Assembly (NCBI GenBank): GCA_035765895.1
Contig: DASTWL010000023.1
Coordinates: 1 to 41,309 of the forward strand
Source: Verrucomicrobiia bacterium
GTDB taxonomy: Bacteria > Verrucomicrobiota > Verrucomicrobiia > Limisphaerales > DSYF01
Reading direction: 5' to 3'
Length of the DNA: 41,309 nucleotides
Shown: piece by piece, positions 39,994-41,309 of the stretch
Layout of the letters: every line of letters starts with the position of its first letter
Position numbering within the stretch: the stretch's first letter is position 1
Made by a program: the position numbers and the translations under genes
The notes under the pieces: generated by a model
Told to the model about the DNA's origin: nothing
The model's database searches: none
What the model saw: the letters and a program-made list of their open reading frames with translations, nothing else

Positions 39994-40986
39994 CTATTCC
40001 TCGCCTCCCTGCCCCTTCAGCTCCTCCGAAAGCAGTTGCTGGGCGCCGGTGGTCACCACTTTCGTGCCCACCGCCAAACCTTCGCGGACAAACCAGCCTC
40101 CCTCGAATGGTTGTTCCAGCGCCACCTGCCGGCGAACAAACTCGTCGGCGCCCGTCAGCACATAAACCCACGAAGTTCCCTTGAAACGAACCACCGCCGC
40201 ACGAGGCAGCAGCACGCCACTCTGCCTCGCGCCCGGAATTTGCACATAACCCGTAACGGCGGAATTCGGCGGCAATTCGGCGAGATTCGTCGTCGCAAGG
40301 AACCAGAGCGCGCGGCCCTGGGTTTGTGGATCCATTGCAGCCGCCGCGCCGACGAATTGGGCCGGCACCGGCGTTGCGTCTTCAATGAGGCTCACCAGCC
40401 GGGCGCCCACGGGAGCGGCCGCCAGCGCTTCGCCGGCCGGCAAATCCAGCCGCACCAACACCTCGCGGCCGGCGATCAATCCCGCCGTGAAGTCCGCCAG
40501 GTCCGGCCGCTCCGCCAGCTCCTTGCACGTGATCCCCTGCACTTTCGCCCGCGCCACCGCCGCCATGGCGGCAGACCGTTGCGCCTCCGCCTGCGCCGCT
40601 TCAAGCGCGCGCGTGGAGGCATTGTGCTGCGCGGCGAGGGTCTGCAATCGCGCCAGATCCTTCTGGGCCGCCTCCGCGCCGGCTTGAGCCGACACCCAAT
40701 CCGCCACCAACGCAGACAACGTCGTGGGATCCATCACCCGGCCAAACGCCTTCACTTCCGGCGCGAGTTCCTTCGCGGCGAGTGACGCGACCTGCAGTCC
40801 CATGACTCTCTGGGTGGCCGCATCCAGTTTGATGATCACGTCACCGTTGGTGTCGTGCTGCACCCGCGATGCGGGTTCGGAACGGCTTTCATCCGCCGCC
40901 GCGGCCTGATCCTTGCCGGTGGGCGAACAGGCGGTCAGAACGACGGCCGCCGTCAGCACGGCTGTGGCATAAACGATTCGGTTCAC
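39994..40986 (-). CDS. CzcB-like RND adaptor lipoprotein
   Basis: The 330-residue membrane fusion protein starts with a GTG that overlaps the previous stop codon (GTGA). It has lipobox VLTAC (C20), followed by a polar linker, a barrel/lipoyl region (VKAFGRVMDPTTLSALVADW), an alanine-rich helical hairpin (about 90-150, AGAEAAQKDLARLQTLAAQH) and a beta-barrel (VLVRLDLPAGEALAAAP). The C-terminal part ends with GTKVVTTGAQQLLSEELKG, typical of CzcB/CusB-like adaptors. The usual metal-binding N-terminal histidines are absent. It connects the pump at 36870-39989 to the outer-membrane factor whose 3' end is at the right edge. Confidence 0.88.
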   Translation of the reverse strand: MNRIVYATAVLTAAVVLTACSPTGKDQAAAADESRSEPASRVQHDTNGDVIIKLDAATQRVMGLQVASLAAKELAPEVKAFGRVMDPTTLSALVADWVSAQAGAEAAQKDLARLQTLAAQHNASTRALEAAQAEAQRSAAMAAVARAKVQGITCKELAERPDLADFTAGLIAGREVLVRLDLPAGEALAAAPVGARLVSLIEDATPVPAQFVGAAAAMDPQTQGRALWFLATTNLAELPPNSAVTGYVQIPGARQSGVLLPRAAVVRFKGTSWVYVLTGADEFVRRQVALEQPFEGGWFVREGLAVGTKVVTTGAQQLLSEELKGQGGEE

Positions 40987-41309
40987 TTCGCGGATTCCTT
41001 TCCTTGGCCCAAGGCCGGTTCAAGCATCGTTGGTGTGACTTTGAAAGTGCTCTGGCTCGCGTCCTCCAGCTGACCAAGCGCGCGTTGCACTTTCAGCCGG
41101 GCGTCCAATCGCGCCAGCATGCCACTGGCGAACTCCACCCGGGCGCTCGCGGCGGCCAGCGGCTCCAATTCTCCCGCCTGTTGCCGCGCGCGAACGGCGG
41201 CCATTCTTGCTTGCAGCTCCTGCACCAGCGTATCCGCCCCAACCGTTTGCTCCCGTGCGGCACGGTAACCGGTCAGCGCCCGGTCGATTTCGCCCATCGC
41301 ACGGGCCTG
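40983..41309 (-). CDS. Outer-membrane factor, C-terminal part (cut by window edge)
   Basis: Only the last 108 residues lie in the window and the frame is open to its end. They are helical (LVQELQARMAAVRARQQAGE, LARLDARLKVQRALGQLEDA), matching the final coiled-coil of TolC/CzcC-type factors, where QRALGQLEDA ends the family domain. A short tail (VTPTMLEPALGQGKES) follows. It overlaps the CzcB-like adaptor by four bases, so the order is OMF, adaptor, pump, as in czcCBA operons. The start lies beyond 41309. Confidence 0.75.
   Translation of the reverse strand, partial: QARAMGEIDRALTGYRAAREQTVGADTLVQELQARMAAVRARQQAGELEPLAAASARVEFASGMLARLDARLKVQRALGQLEDASQSTFKVTPTMLEPALGQGKESAK

Overview
The window is a GC-rich bacterial chromosome segment, most likely from Verrucomicrobiota (Limisphaerales/Pedosphaera-type). 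The clues are the large secreted protein at 1552-3621 with InlB-like repeats and a C-terminal module ending in FYRLR, the remnant at 3825-4067 with an 'EATTNLTQW' motif ending in VYRVTVP, the general scarcity of Shine-Dalgarno sequences, and the abundance of RND pumps. The taxonomic assignment is inference from sequence style, not a search result.

Layout. 1-1161: a CRISPR array of 17 repeats and 16 spacers, cut by the left edge, with no cas genes in view. 1552-3621: a secreted surface protein. About 3.6-5.4 kb: a decayed accessory stretch with a C-terminal gene remnant, a small membrane protein with an in-frame stop near its apparent start, and what looks like a fossil integron (broken intI fragment, attI-like GTTAGGC core, and a cassette-like ORF starting 14 bases beyond it). 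5551-6898: cupin, PepSY-type membrane protein and a small membrane protein. 6968-10636, minus strand: SLC45-type sugar transporter, CPA2 cation/proton antiporter and a 30-residue membrane peptide. 11278-12582: half-size EamA transporter and a lysozyme-like secreted protein.

12798-21979 is a six-gene plus-strand efflux operon: tetR, NodT-type outer-membrane factor, MdtA-like adaptor, MdtB/C-like RND pump, EmrA-like adaptor and EmrB-like MFS pump. The first four genes overlap by ATGA. One outer-membrane factor appears to serve both an RND and an MFS pump. A perfect palindrome over the tetR start codon is a candidate operator. 22005-25033, minus strand: ArsB/NhaD-type anion transporter, class III-like PPK2 and a cupredoxin-like secreted protein.

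25137-29739 is a signalling block: an NtrC-like sigma-54 activator and its histidine kinase (minus), facing two single-domain receivers and an unknown 151-residue protein (plus). A good sigma-54 promoter match lies ahead of the receivers.

29768-41309, all minus strand, holds two more RND systems. The first is tetR, an unknown 107-residue protein, an AcrA-like lipoprotein, and a 1553-residue polypeptide that fuses a complete HAE1 RND pump to a complete outer-membrane factor through an internal signal-peptide-like segment. Similar half-palindromic sites upstream of tetR and upstream of the 107-residue gene suggest one regulator controls both promoters. The second is a CzcCBA-like set whose outer-membrane factor is cut by the right edge. 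The fused RND-OMF pump and the fossil integron are the most unusual things here.
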